Part shown: one piece after another, positions 9,087 through 15,083 of the stretch
Position numbering within the stretch: the stretch's first letter is position 1
Layout of the letters: every line of letters begins with the position of its first letter
Source of the DNA: a virus
Direction: 5' to 3' (one strand)
Virus record (IMG/VR): IMGVR_UViG_3300047355_000106
Coordinates: 1-40,689 of that record
DNA: 40,689 nucleotides
The notes under the pieces: model-generated
What the model saw: the letters and a program-made list of their open reading frames with translations, nothing else
Told to the model about the DNA's origin: nothing
Database searches by the model: none
Translations under genes and position numbers: made by a program

Positions 9087-9478
9087 GATTGTGTCACCCT
9101 TTGTCTTAGACCACTACTACTAAAAGAGTGTTGTCTGTTTGTATAATAAATTTCGTGTAGACCTTTACCTGTGAAATCTCTTTCAGTATAATCTTCTCCC
9201 ACGAATCTCAAATGTATCTCTGTTGACTCTAATAAGTCAATCAGACTTTGTTCAGTATCATATGGTATGATTTCATCAACATACTTTACTGCCTGCAATT
9301 GAACGAATCTCTCATAGACTGATTGAACAGGTTTGTTCTTTTCTTGTCTATCAATACTAGGGTCTGTTTGTAAACCCACGATTAAATATTCGCAATTTTC
9401 TTTTGCCTCTTTTAACATGACGATATGACCTGCATGTAGCAAGTCAAAACATCCGCATGTAAATCCTTTTGTCTTCAT
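9083..9478 (-). CDS. Cytidylyltransferase-like nucleotidyltransferase (TagD/RfaE-C type)
   Basis: A 131-residue HIGH-superfamily nucleotidyltransferase. The opening CGCFDLLHAGH carries the HxGH nucleotide-binding signature (His15, His18), and SSSGLRQRV near the C-terminus is the second motif. Members make CDP-glycerol, CDP-alcohols or ADP-heptose; the substrate cannot be fixed here. ATGA-type 4-bp overlaps on both sides link it to the DUF4338-like gene and the glycosyltransferase. Confidence 0.88.
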   Translation of the reverse strand: MKTKGFTCGCFDLLHAGHIVMLKEAKENCEYLIVGLQTDPSIDRQEKNKPVQSVYERFVQLQAVKYVDEIIPYDTEQSLIDLLESTEIHLRFVGEDYTERDFTGKGLHEIYYTNRQHSFSSSGLRQRVTQS

Positions 9479-10599
9479 CTTATAATATCTATGTTTTGAT
9501 TCTTAGACCAAACTTCTAGTTCATTTCTTAGTCTACCATCTCTCTGTAAATTTTCATATCGTTTTGTTGCCATCTTTTTCCACCATGTGATTACATTCTC
9601 TAATTCGAATCTATCAAAGTTTACATTCTTCTCTAAGGTATCTGTCTCTGAGTTCATGTACTCTTTAACATTCTTGTAACCATATGTGCCTAAGTATTGT
9701 CTCTTTCTTTCTGTAAGATTCTTTGCATCTACAAAACATTGTTTGAATGGTCTTAGCATTTCACTATCATTTTTCTCAAGTGAGTTTCTTATAATAGATA
9801 TCATCTTACCTTGTGTCTTCAACTTTCTACTTGATGCCTCTGCATCTACTAAAGGTACGCCATTGTTTTTATTCTCAAACCATTCTTTGAGATGATGATA
9901 TTTCTCATCATTGATACTTGGTACAAAGTCTGAATCAGTTAGACCAATGAATCTTAAATAAGGTTTCATGCCGTCATACATTGATGATGATTTACTTGAA
10001 CCATATAATGATGTAGTCTCAAACATACAATACTTTGTATTATACTTTTTGTTCAATGCTCTTCTGGCGTAATGCGAAGTGCAAATGGCGGCAAGAAGTT
10101 TACCACCTAGATAATTGAAACCAAAGGGTTGAGTTGGTATGATATTGAAACCCATGATTGTAGAATCATTGAATCTCTTCATCGTATCTTTGTCTGTCGT
10201 ATTTAGAGGTTTACCTAAGAACTCATTACGAGGTTTACTATTAATAGTAGGGCTGCCAAATCTAATAAATCCCACAATCTTATTCGTATTCTTTTCATAA
10301 ACTACCCACTTTAAAGTTTTGCCTGGTATAGACTTTTGTATCATTTGAGATGCAACTATGTCAATGTAATCATCATAGATTGGCATCTCTCTGCAAACAA
10401 ACTCCATATCATTTGGGTGCATAGTAAAGTCTTGAAACATATCATCTTCTGGTCCCATACCAAATAAAGATGCAGGTCTTTCTGCCATCTTTTCTAATTT
10501 GACTTTGCGAAGATAATCATCTATTCTATCGAAATTGGAATAGTAGTCAATAAAAATTTGACCTACATATTCAGCATCTTGTTTTGAAAGTATTAACAT
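9475..10599 (-). CDS. DUF4338/DruA-like protein (374 aa)
   Basis: The conserved core at about residues 110-240 runs through KIVGFIRFGSPT, MGFNIIPTQPFGFNYLGGKLLA, SHYARRALNKKYNT, FETTSLYGSSKSSSMYDGM and YLRFIGLT. The order (strand, ILP-like motif, helix with RR, Tyr-rich ETT loop, G-x-T) parallels the DUF4338 family (DruA of Druantia), but distantly. The fold may be GNAT-like; this is inference. It is a paralogue of the partial gene at the window start. Its own promoter lies 19 bp upstream, nested in a terminator hairpin. Function is unknown. Confidence 0.8.
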   Translation of the reverse strand: MLILSKQDAEYVGQIFIDYYSNFDRIDDYLRKVKLEKMAERPASLFGMGPEDDMFQDFTMHPNDMEFVCREMPIYDDYIDIVASQMIQKSIPGKTLKWVVYEKNTNKIVGFIRFGSPTINSKPRNEFLGKPLNTTDKDTMKRFNDSTIMGFNIIPTQPFGFNYLGGKLLAAICTSHYARRALNKKYNTKYCMFETTSLYGSSKSSSMYDGMKPYLRFIGLTDSDFVPSINDEKYHHLKEWFENKNNGVPLVDAEASSRKLKTQGKMISIIRNSLEKNDSEMLRPFKQCFVDAKNLTERKRQYLGTYGYKNVKEYMNSETDTLEKNVNFDRFELENVITWWKKMATKRYENLQRDGRLRNELEVWSKNQNIDIIR

Positions 10600-10601
10600 A
10601 A

Positions 10602-10638
10602 TAAAAAACCCAAGTCCATTATACGATGAACTTGGGTT
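10602..10638 (-). terminator. Intrinsic terminator after peroxiredoxin
   Basis: A 9-bp stem AACCCAAGT/ACTTGGGTT (minus strand) with a 14-nt loop, followed by six T on the minus strand. It lies 22 bp after the peroxiredoxin stop. The loop and descending arm contain the -10 box of the next promoter. Confidence 0.75.
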
Positions 10639-10646
10639 CCTGTCTA
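10618..10646 (-). promoter_or_regulatory. sigma70-like promoter inside the terminator
   Basis: Minus strand: -35 TAGACA (10641-10646), 17-bp spacer, -10 TATAAT (10618-10623). Predicted start is near 10611, in the descending arm of the hairpin, leaving a leader of about 12 nt before the ATG at 10599. A transcript started here cannot form the terminator stem. Confidence 0.7.
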
Positions 10647-10659
10647 GTGAGTTTTTGTG

Positions 10660-11217
10660 TTATGCTACAAAATCATCTTCTGGTTGCCATGAGCATCCAG
10701 TTAGACCACCTGCCTTAAGTGCCTGTAAGGTTCTTAAAACTTCGTCTGCATTTCTACCTGTATCTAGTGCATTTACTGATACATGTTGTACGACTCTTTG
10801 TTTATCAACAATGAAAGTTGCCCTATAACAGACTCCTTCTTCTTGGTTGATAATGCCCAAAGATTCTGAAAGATACAGACCACAGTCTGCAGCTAATGTA
10901 TGTTGAATGTTTCCAATCAACTCATTACTTTGTTTCCATGCAAGTTTACAAAACTCATTATCGCCAGATATACCTATCACATTTGCCTCACTTGTCAAAA
11001 TATCCATTGCAGAAATTTCGGTAGGACAAATAAATGTAAAGTCTTTAGGGTAGAAGTAAATTACTGACCAATCATGTTTATGTGGTGTATAACTCTCTTC
11101 TACTGAGACCGGTACAATCTCATTGTTAGAATTAACTCCTTGTAATTCAAAGGAAGGAAATTCATCTCCGACACAAAGCATGCCGTTGTTATAAGGGTAA
11201 GACATATCGTTCTCCAT
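10660..11217 (-). CDS. Peroxiredoxin (AhpC/TSA family)
   Basis: A 185-residue thiol peroxidase. The peroxidatic Cys64 lies in DFTFICPTE, with the conserved Arg132 in YRATFIVD. A C-terminal Cys175 in LTGCSWQPEDDF resembles the resolving-Cys tail (C-x-W) of AhpC proteins. It probably reduces H2O2 or organic peroxides during infection, using host reductants. It follows the tRNA-Gly by 8 bp and is presumably read through from the same promoter. The first in-frame Met (MENDM) lies just after the tRNA; Met5 is an alternative start. Confidence 0.93.
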   Translation of the reverse strand: MENDMSYPYNNGMLCVGDEFPSFELQGVNSNNEIVPVSVEESYTPHKHDWSVIYFYPKDFTFICPTEISAMDILTSEANVIGISGDNEFCKLAWKQSNELIGNIQHTLAADCGLYLSESLGIINQEEGVCYRATFIVDKQRVVQHVSVNALDTGRNADEVLRTLQALKAGGLTGCSWQPEDDFVA

Positions 11218-11225
11218 AATAAAGT

Positions 11226-11298
11226 TGGAGCGGAGTTCTAGAATTGCACTAGAATCTCTTAACTGGAAGTAAAGTGTTTTACTTTAAACTAACTCCGC
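11226..11298 (-). tRNA. tRNA-Gly(UCC), structurally unusual
   Basis: Read on the minus strand, a 73-nt cloverleaf fits. It has a perfect 7-bp acceptor stem GCGGAGT/ACTCCGC, U73 (a glycine identity base) and an encoded CCA. The D-stem is GTTT/AAAC with a 6-nt loop, and the T-stem TCTAG/CTAGA is perfect. The anticodon loop CTTCCAG gives UCC. Oddities: the D-loop (AAAGTA) has no GG, the T-loop is TGCAATT so G-T-psi-C becomes G-U-G-C, and the anticodon stem has one U-U mismatch. It sits about 9 bp after a promoter and just before peroxiredoxin. Confidence 0.75.
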
Positions 11299-11306
11299 AT
11301 GTATAC

Positions 11307-11335
11307 AGTATACTAAAAGACTGCATACTTTTCAA
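11307..11335 (-). promoter_or_regulatory. sigma70-like promoter for tRNA-Gly and peroxiredoxin
   Basis: Minus strand: -35 TTGAAA (11330-11335), 17-bp spacer, -10 TATACT (11307-11312). A run of five C precedes the -35, as at the hsp20 promoter. The predicted start is 1-3 nt before the tRNA 5' end. Confidence 0.75.
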
Positions 11336-11349
11336 GGGGGTTTTTAAAA

Positions 11350-11757
11350 TTATTTAATTTTAATTACTTGAGGTTTCTCTTCTTCTGGAATCTCTTTTAA
11401 GAGTGAGATGATGAGCATACCATCTTTAACTTCTGCACCCTTTACTTTTACATATTCACCAAGAGTCCAACTTCTTGCAAAGTTTCTCTCAGAAATACCT
11501 TTATGTGCAAAGTCAATCTCCCTAGTCTCTTTCTTACCATCGACTTTAAGAACTGAATCTTTAAACTCAATGAATAATTCATCTTTACTAAATCCTGCTA
11601 CTGCAAGTTCAATGATGTAAGACTCTTCAGAAGACTTGATTACATTGTAAGGTGGGAAGTTATCGTTAATATTCGAGATTCTCTCCATGTCTGAAAAGAG
11701 TTTATCGAATCCTATTGTGAATGGTCTGAACTGACCAAAGTTATCTATTGCTGTCAT
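11350..11757 (-). CDS. Small heat-shock protein (Hsp20/IbpA type)
   Basis: A 135-residue ATP-independent holdase. The alpha-crystallin domain covers about residues 35-130, with the IbpA-like stretch KGISERNFARSWTLGEYVKVKGAEVKDGMLII. A conserved I-x-I-like tail (VIKIK) closes the protein. Such genes are common in marine T4-like phages and are thought to protect assembly proteins. It has its own promoter and a leader of about 150 nt with strong secondary structure, discussed separately. Confidence 0.93.
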   Translation of the reverse strand: MTAIDNFGQFRPFTIGFDKLFSDMERISNINDNFPPYNVIKSSEESYIIELAVAGFSKDELFIEFKDSVLKVDGKKETREIDFAHKGISERNFARSWTLGEYVKVKGAEVKDGMLIISLLKEIPEEEKPQVIKIK

Positions 11758-11787
11758 ATTTTCTCCTATTTAAAGCAAGTTATGTTA
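11754..11787 (-). promoter_or_regulatory. ROSE-like RNA thermometer hairpin masking the hsp20 start
   Basis: In the mRNA, UUGCU (from 11774-11778) can pair with the Shine-Dalgarno AGGAG (11763-11767) across a 6-nt loop. A single G-G opposition falls in the middle, exactly the arrangement of ROSE thermometers. Next to it CAUA can pair with UAUG, covering the start codon. ROSE elements are known upstream of ibpA-type genes in proteobacteria. The assignment rests on this pattern and the gene identity. Confidence 0.5.
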
Positions 11788-11906
11788 CCTAACCTCTATT
11801 GAGCATTAGGGTAGCAGAGAACCGAGCTCTTTTGAAGACTTGGGGTCACTAGATGTCGGCGTTGCCCAATCCTAGTTCCAAATCCGAGCTCTTTTGAAGT
11901 TCTCGT
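11788..11906 (-). other. Structured 5' leader of hsp20 with a 16-bp direct repeat
   Basis: The 16-mer CCGAGCTCTTTTGAAG (plus strand) occurs at 11822-11837 and 11884-11899, 62 bp apart. GTTCTC/GAGAAC arms (11899-11904 and 11817-11822) can close a long stem around both copies, and the GAGCTC palindromes can pair with each other. No ORF with a ribosome site is visible. It is probably the upstream part of the hsp20 regulatory leader. Confidence 0.5.
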
Positions 11907-11912
11907 ACTACT

Positions 11913-11942
11913 ATTATATATGTCTTCTTACAGATTTTTCAA
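11913..11942 (-). promoter_or_regulatory. sigma70-like promoter for hsp20
   Basis: Minus strand: -35 TTGAAA (11937-11942), 18-bp spacer, -10 TATAAT (11913-11918). It is preceded by CCCC, as at the tRNA-Gly promoter. Predicted start is near 11906, giving a leader of about 150 nt. Confidence 0.7.
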
Positions 11943-11961
11943 GGGGTTTTTTAAAAAAAAC

Positions 11962-12072
11962 TTAATAAATGTCTCTGATTACATTCTGTAATCTTCCGCA
12001 TTTCATAAGGTTGTGTAGTTTGTCTGCTTGTGTCTTTAGATACTCGGCAGACAATGATGCATAATATCGCAT
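11962..12072 (-). CDS. Micro-protein with strong ribosome binding site (36 aa)
   Basis: ATG at 12072 is preceded by AGGAGATAACA, one of the best ribosome binding sites in the region. The product MRYYASLSAEYLK to VIRDIY is basic and helical with one Cys and no membrane span. It is not a recognised family. Upstream lie a late-type promoter, a hairpin and a sigma70-like promoter, so it has its own transcription signals. Confidence 0.6.
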   Translation of the reverse strand: MRYYASLSAEYLKTQADKLHNLMKCGRLQNVIRDIY

Positions 12073-12157
12073 TGTTATCTCCTGTTATGTTAGAAACTAT
12101 CTGACAACTGGACTTCGCTTTCGCTACTTACTCTTTGTGTCGTAATTGTTTCTGTTA

Positions 12158-12177
12158 TGTGACAATTGTGTGTCACA
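12158..12177 (-). promoter_or_regulatory. Inverted repeat after a late-type promoter
   Basis: TGTGACA and TGTCACA are separated by 6 bp. They lie immediately downstream of the late motif at 12176-12189, so they would form the 5'-terminal hairpin of the transcript or act as an operator. Confidence 0.5.
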
Positions 12178-12189
12178 ATAGTATTTAGT
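12176..12189 (-). promoter_or_regulatory. T4-type late promoter ACTAAATACTATTG
   Basis: This 14-base motif (minus strand) is identical to one at 39800-39813 after gp23. It resembles the single-box late promoter read by gp55-programmed RNA polymerase. Confidence 0.55.
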
Positions 12190-12190
12190 A

Positions 12191-12219
12191 ATTATACTAG
12201 CTAAAGGTTATATTTGCAA
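12191..12219 (-). promoter_or_regulatory. sigma70-like promoter, TTGCAA/17/TATAAT
   Basis: Minus strand: -35 TTGCAA (12214-12219), 17-bp spacer, -10 TATAAT (12191-12196) with extended TAG. It overlaps the end of the upstream 68-residue gene and would serve the 36-residue gene. Confidence 0.55.
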
Positions 12220-12403
12220 GACCCTTTATGTTTCTTCTGACCATTTCATTTTTAACCTTTTGTCTGAGTTTAGGTATAACTGGTTTGTTATACGCATCTA
12301 TCAACTCTGCATTAGATTTGCATTTCATATAGTCATGAACTATAGTTTTCTTTTTTGTATTTCTATCTATTTGTATAGAAGTTTTACCGAATTTCACTGG
12401 CAT
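12197..12403 (-). CDS. Conserved small basic phage protein (68 aa)
   Basis: Starts MPVKFGKTSIQIDR and continues with TKKKTIVHDYMKC and a helical C-terminus with KLRQKVKNEMVRRNIKGL. I recall similar small proteins in T4-like cyanophages, of unknown function. The start is preceded by AAGGAGATTATG; a second Met one codon upstream is possible. The late-like motif ACTAAATAA lies about 15 nt upstream, at the end of the PP-loop gene. Confidence 0.75.
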   Translation of the reverse strand: MPVKFGKTSIQIDRNTKKKTIVHDYMKCKSNAELIDAYNKPVIPKLRQKVKNEMVRRNIKGLANITFS

Positions 12404-12420
12404 CATAATCTCCTTTTTTA

Positions 12421-13113
12421 TTATTTAGTGACATTTAATAATTCAAATTCTTCGCATTTCATACATTTACCACAATTAGTAAAATGTATACAACTTTGAA
12501 CTAATGGTTTTATATCATCTCTTATATAATCCCATTGCTGTTTTTTTGTCCAACCTATTAGTGGTGCTGATATTGTTTGTTTGATTGGCCAATCAAAAGA
12601 ATGTTTATAACTTCCGTCATGATGTTTTGCATCTGCATCATGATATCCTTTTACTTTTTGGGGTATGTTCTGTAATGCCTCAAATACATTTTGAACCTGA
12701 TACTTTGTAGGGTCGACTATAGAACAGTCTCCTAATCCATCATTGAACTCTAACATACCACTATTTGCTCCCCAATAGAAATTTTTAACTTTTGAAAATC
12801 TCAATGATGCATTACACATTGCTAATAACCAATGTCTTGTAGAATAAAAAGAAGTTTCGACATCACGATATTTGGTATAATGTTCATGAGTATGTGTTAT
12901 AAAGTCAACATCAAGTAGTTTACATATTAGTTCTAAATGATTGGGAAGACGATTAGCTTGAATTGTTTTTTTTCTTGCAGGATAATGACTGTATATTGCA
13001 GCCACTTTTAATTTGTTATCACAAAGATATTGTAGAAGTGATGTAGATTCCACTCCGCCAGAAAATGCAACAACGGCATCTATTTCTGAAGTATTTTTAG
13101 AAAAGCGATTCAT
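12421..13113 (-). CDS. QueC-like PP-loop ATPase
   Basis: A 230-residue N-type ATP pyrophosphatase. The PP-loop SGGVEST is at residues 18-24, and the C-terminal zinc-type cluster has Cys208, Cys214, Cys217 and Cys220 (spacing CGKCMKC). Both features match QueC, which converts carboxydeazaguanine to preQ0. No QueD, QueE, FolE or DNA transglycosylase gene is in the window. It may feed deazaguanine modification together with genes elsewhere, or be an amidating or thiolating relative. It overlaps the dioxygenase gene by 17 bp. Confidence 0.82.
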   Translation of the reverse strand: MNRFSKNTSEIDAVVAFSGGVESTSLLQYLCDNKLKVAAIYSHYPARKKTIQANRLPNHLELICKLLDVDFITHTHEHYTKYRDVETSFYSTRHWLLAMCNASLRFSKVKNFYWGANSGMLEFNDGLGDCSIVDPTKYQVQNVFEALQNIPQKVKGYHDADAKHHDGSYKHSFDWPIKQTISAPLIGWTKKQQWDYIRDDIKPLVQSCIHFTNCGKCMKCEEFELLNVTK

Positions 13114-13735
13114 ATTTTCCCTTTTGTTTAGGTGTAGAAAGTGTAAAAACTATAGAATATCTTTTTGTATTTGTCTGCATAGGTTTAACCATATGTGTTA
13201 TATTATTGGGAAATAAAACCAATAAAGATTCTACTACACTTATACTTAAAACATCAGTATGAGAATTTTTATATGCAAAGTTTGGAGAAAAGAGAATTAA
13301 ATCTCCCTCGTCTTTACTATATCTACTTTTCATGAAATTATCTTTTTCTACTAGACCCTTTGGAAAATATACAGCAGTCATTTTGGTAGAAACCGAACCC
13401 CTTATTTCGTTTTTTTTACTGTTATGAGTATGTGGAAAAGAAAATCCACCAGCTCCATGTATAAGATTAGCCCAACAGGCTGATACTTGCATCTCTTCTT
13501 CTAGGAGTAAATCGTCTATCTGACGAGTTAAAGCTCTAAAACTATGATAAGTATGTTGCATCTTAGTGTTCGATTGCCAAGTGTTATTGGGTGTAGAAGC
13601 AAAACTTCGTGTGTCACCATCTGGCGCAAGGAGTTTTTCTTGTTCAATTTCATCAATCAAGTTTTTGTTTAACTCAGTGTTATCTGGAAATTTATGACTC
13701 AGAAAAGGAGTGTAAAATATTTTATCTAAATGCAT
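13097..13735 (-). CDS. 2OG-Fe(II) dioxygenase-like protein
   Basis: A 212-residue double-stranded beta-helix protein. The iron site appears as HTHN (His102, His104), with a distal His181 in NNITHMVKP and Arg192 in KRYSIVF for 2-oxoglutarate. This HxH form is typical of the phage/marine subfamily of putative 2OG oxygenases, not of HxD prolyl hydroxylases. The substrate is unknown. It overlaps neighbours on both sides, in the accessory chain between a beta-propeller and a PP-loop ATPase. Confidence 0.72.
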   Translation of the reverse strand: MHLDKIFYTPFLSHKFPDNTELNKNLIDEIEQEKLLAPDGDTRSFASTPNNTWQSNTKMQHTYHSFRALTRQIDDLLLEEEMQVSACWANLIHGAGGFSFPHTHNSKKNEIRGSVSTKMTAVYFPKGLVEKDNFMKSRYSKDEGDLILFSPNFAYKNSHTDVLSISVVESLLVLFPNNITHMVKPMQTNTKRYSIVFTLSTPKQKGKYESLF

Positions 13736-14493
13736 TTTATATCTGTAATTCTATCTAGGTGTTCTATATTTATTTGATTATCAAATACTCTATTTTCTAT
13801 ATCAAAAACAAAAACAGACGCAACATCTCCTTCGTTATTGCCAACTAAAAGTTTTCCATTTCTTTTTGCTAAACCTCTACAGAAACCCTTATTAATGAAA
13901 TATCTATCGTCATCAATGACTAGTTCATAGGCACCTGTATCAATAGTATAGAAATGTTCATCAACAATTATGTTATGACATTTTCTTCCTAATTCCTTTA
14001 TCTTAGTATCTCCTCTATAAAACTCAGATGGTTTTAGATTTCTATTGTGAAATACATAGTATAACTCATCTTTAAAAAATAGACTGTTGCAATGAGATTT
14101 TTTAGGAAGAACTTTAAAGAATGAACTGCCGTCATCTAAATTATGTATACCAATTGAGTTTTCGTGTGTATTCGCAACATACATGATATTGTCTTTCTTT
14201 AATATTTGATGCGTGTTAAAAAAACTAGTAATAGGTAATAGACCTTTGAATGTGTAATCATTGATATCGTAGATACCTATTTTAGTATGATTTGCAATGT
14301 AAATATTATCTTCATCATAAGTTATGCCAAAGGGTCTAAAGGTTGGTCTGGTGTTTTTGCCTGATTTCATTCCTTCAACTGACAAGTCATCTAATTCAGG
14401 AGTGTAGGGTTTGACCAATTGTAGTTCAAAATTATCATTGTATACAAGAAAAGATACTCTGTTATCTTTTTTTGTACCAGTTATTATTATCAT
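13726..14493 (-). CDS. Beta-propeller protein (NHL/DUF4915-like)
   Basis: About 255 residues of repeated blades: RPFGITYDEDNIYIANHTKIGIYD, NIMYVANTHENSIGIHN, DELYYVFHNR, NGKLLVGNNEGDVASVFVFD. Repeats such as these build a ring-shaped beta-propeller, usually used for binding. There is no signal peptide with the chosen start. The start MIIITGT at 14493 has a good ribosome site (GGAAGAAG) and overlaps the upstream stop as ATGA; an upstream Met at 14526 is less likely. Function is unknown; it may recognise a ligand for the neighbouring dioxygenase. Confidence 0.72.
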   Translation of the reverse strand: MIIITGTKKDNRVSFLVYNDNFELQLVKPYTPELDDLSVEGMKSGKNTRPTFRPFGITYDEDNIYIANHTKIGIYDINDYTFKGLLPITSFFNTHQILKKDNIMYVANTHENSIGIHNLDDGSSFFKVLPKKSHCNSLFFKDELYYVFHNRNLKPSEFYRGDTKIKELGRKCHNIIVDEHFYTIDTGAYELVIDDDRYFINKGFCRGLAKRNGKLLVGNNEGDVASVFVFDIENRVFDNQINIEHLDRITDIKCI

Positions 14494-15083
14494 CTTCTTC
14501 CACAGTTTTTTTCTGCTCTGTGCCATACATTGTAGTTGTTGCCTACAACTAATGCCATTAAAAGATTTATATTATTCATAGTTTTTGGTTCTAGAGTCTG
14601 TCGTTCTATATCAGAATTGATTGCAGGTATGAGAACAAGTGTTTTAACAAGAAACATTTGTGGTACTGATGGTTGTTCACCAACAATTGGATTTATTTCA
14701 TAAACACAATTGTATTTAAGTCCACGATAAGTTGTATAGATATCTGCAAGTTGTAGTGTGGTAAATGTAATCCACTGCTTAGTTGTGATTGGGTCAGATA
14801 GTGTAAATTGTGACTTGTTCTGATTTTCCTTTAACTGTAATTCTATCAACTCTAGTGAATGCTCTGTCTGGACATAGTTGATAAGTTCTTTCTGATAACA
14901 ACAAGTCCACCCCATTATAATTTCTTGTTTGGCCTTCGAGTCTAGCGCCCAAGTTGACGGCATCTCCGATGACGGAATAGTCAAATCTAAGTTCGGAACC
15001 CATGTTTCCGACAATACATTCGCCTGAACTGATACCGATGCCCACATTAATAGGAGGCAGGTTAAGAGGTTTAAGTTCTTCAT
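14490..15083 (-). CDS. Exported protein whose start lies inside the cyclase gene
   Basis: The 197-residue frame begins with a credible signal peptide, MKNLNLLTCLLLMWASVSVQA then N, and has a strong ribosome site (AAGGA, 6 nt). Its first 96 codons overlap the 3' end of the adenylate cyclase in another frame. The conserved part (about 103-195) has TTLQLADIYTTYRGL, CVYEINPIVGEQPS and LVKTLVLIPA, resembling small membrane proteins of the DUF5658 sort. An internal start at Met57 is the main alternative and would lose the signal peptide. It ends in ATGA overlap with the propeller gene. Confidence 0.6.
   Translation of the reverse strand: MKNLNLLTCLLLMWASVSVQANVLSETWVPNLDLTIPSSEMPSTWALDSKAKQEIIMGWTCCYQKELINYVQTEHSLELIELQLKENQNKSQFTLSDPITTKQWITFTTLQLADIYTTYRGLKYNCVYEINPIVGEQPSVPQMFLVKTLVLIPAINSDIERQTLEPKTMNNINLLMALVVGNNYNVWHRAEKNCGRR

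Noticed and set aside
11822-11899. Two 16-bp direct repeats as a CRISPR-like array
   Set aside because: Only two copies, and they fit into a paired leader structure; no further repeats or spacers, no cas genes.
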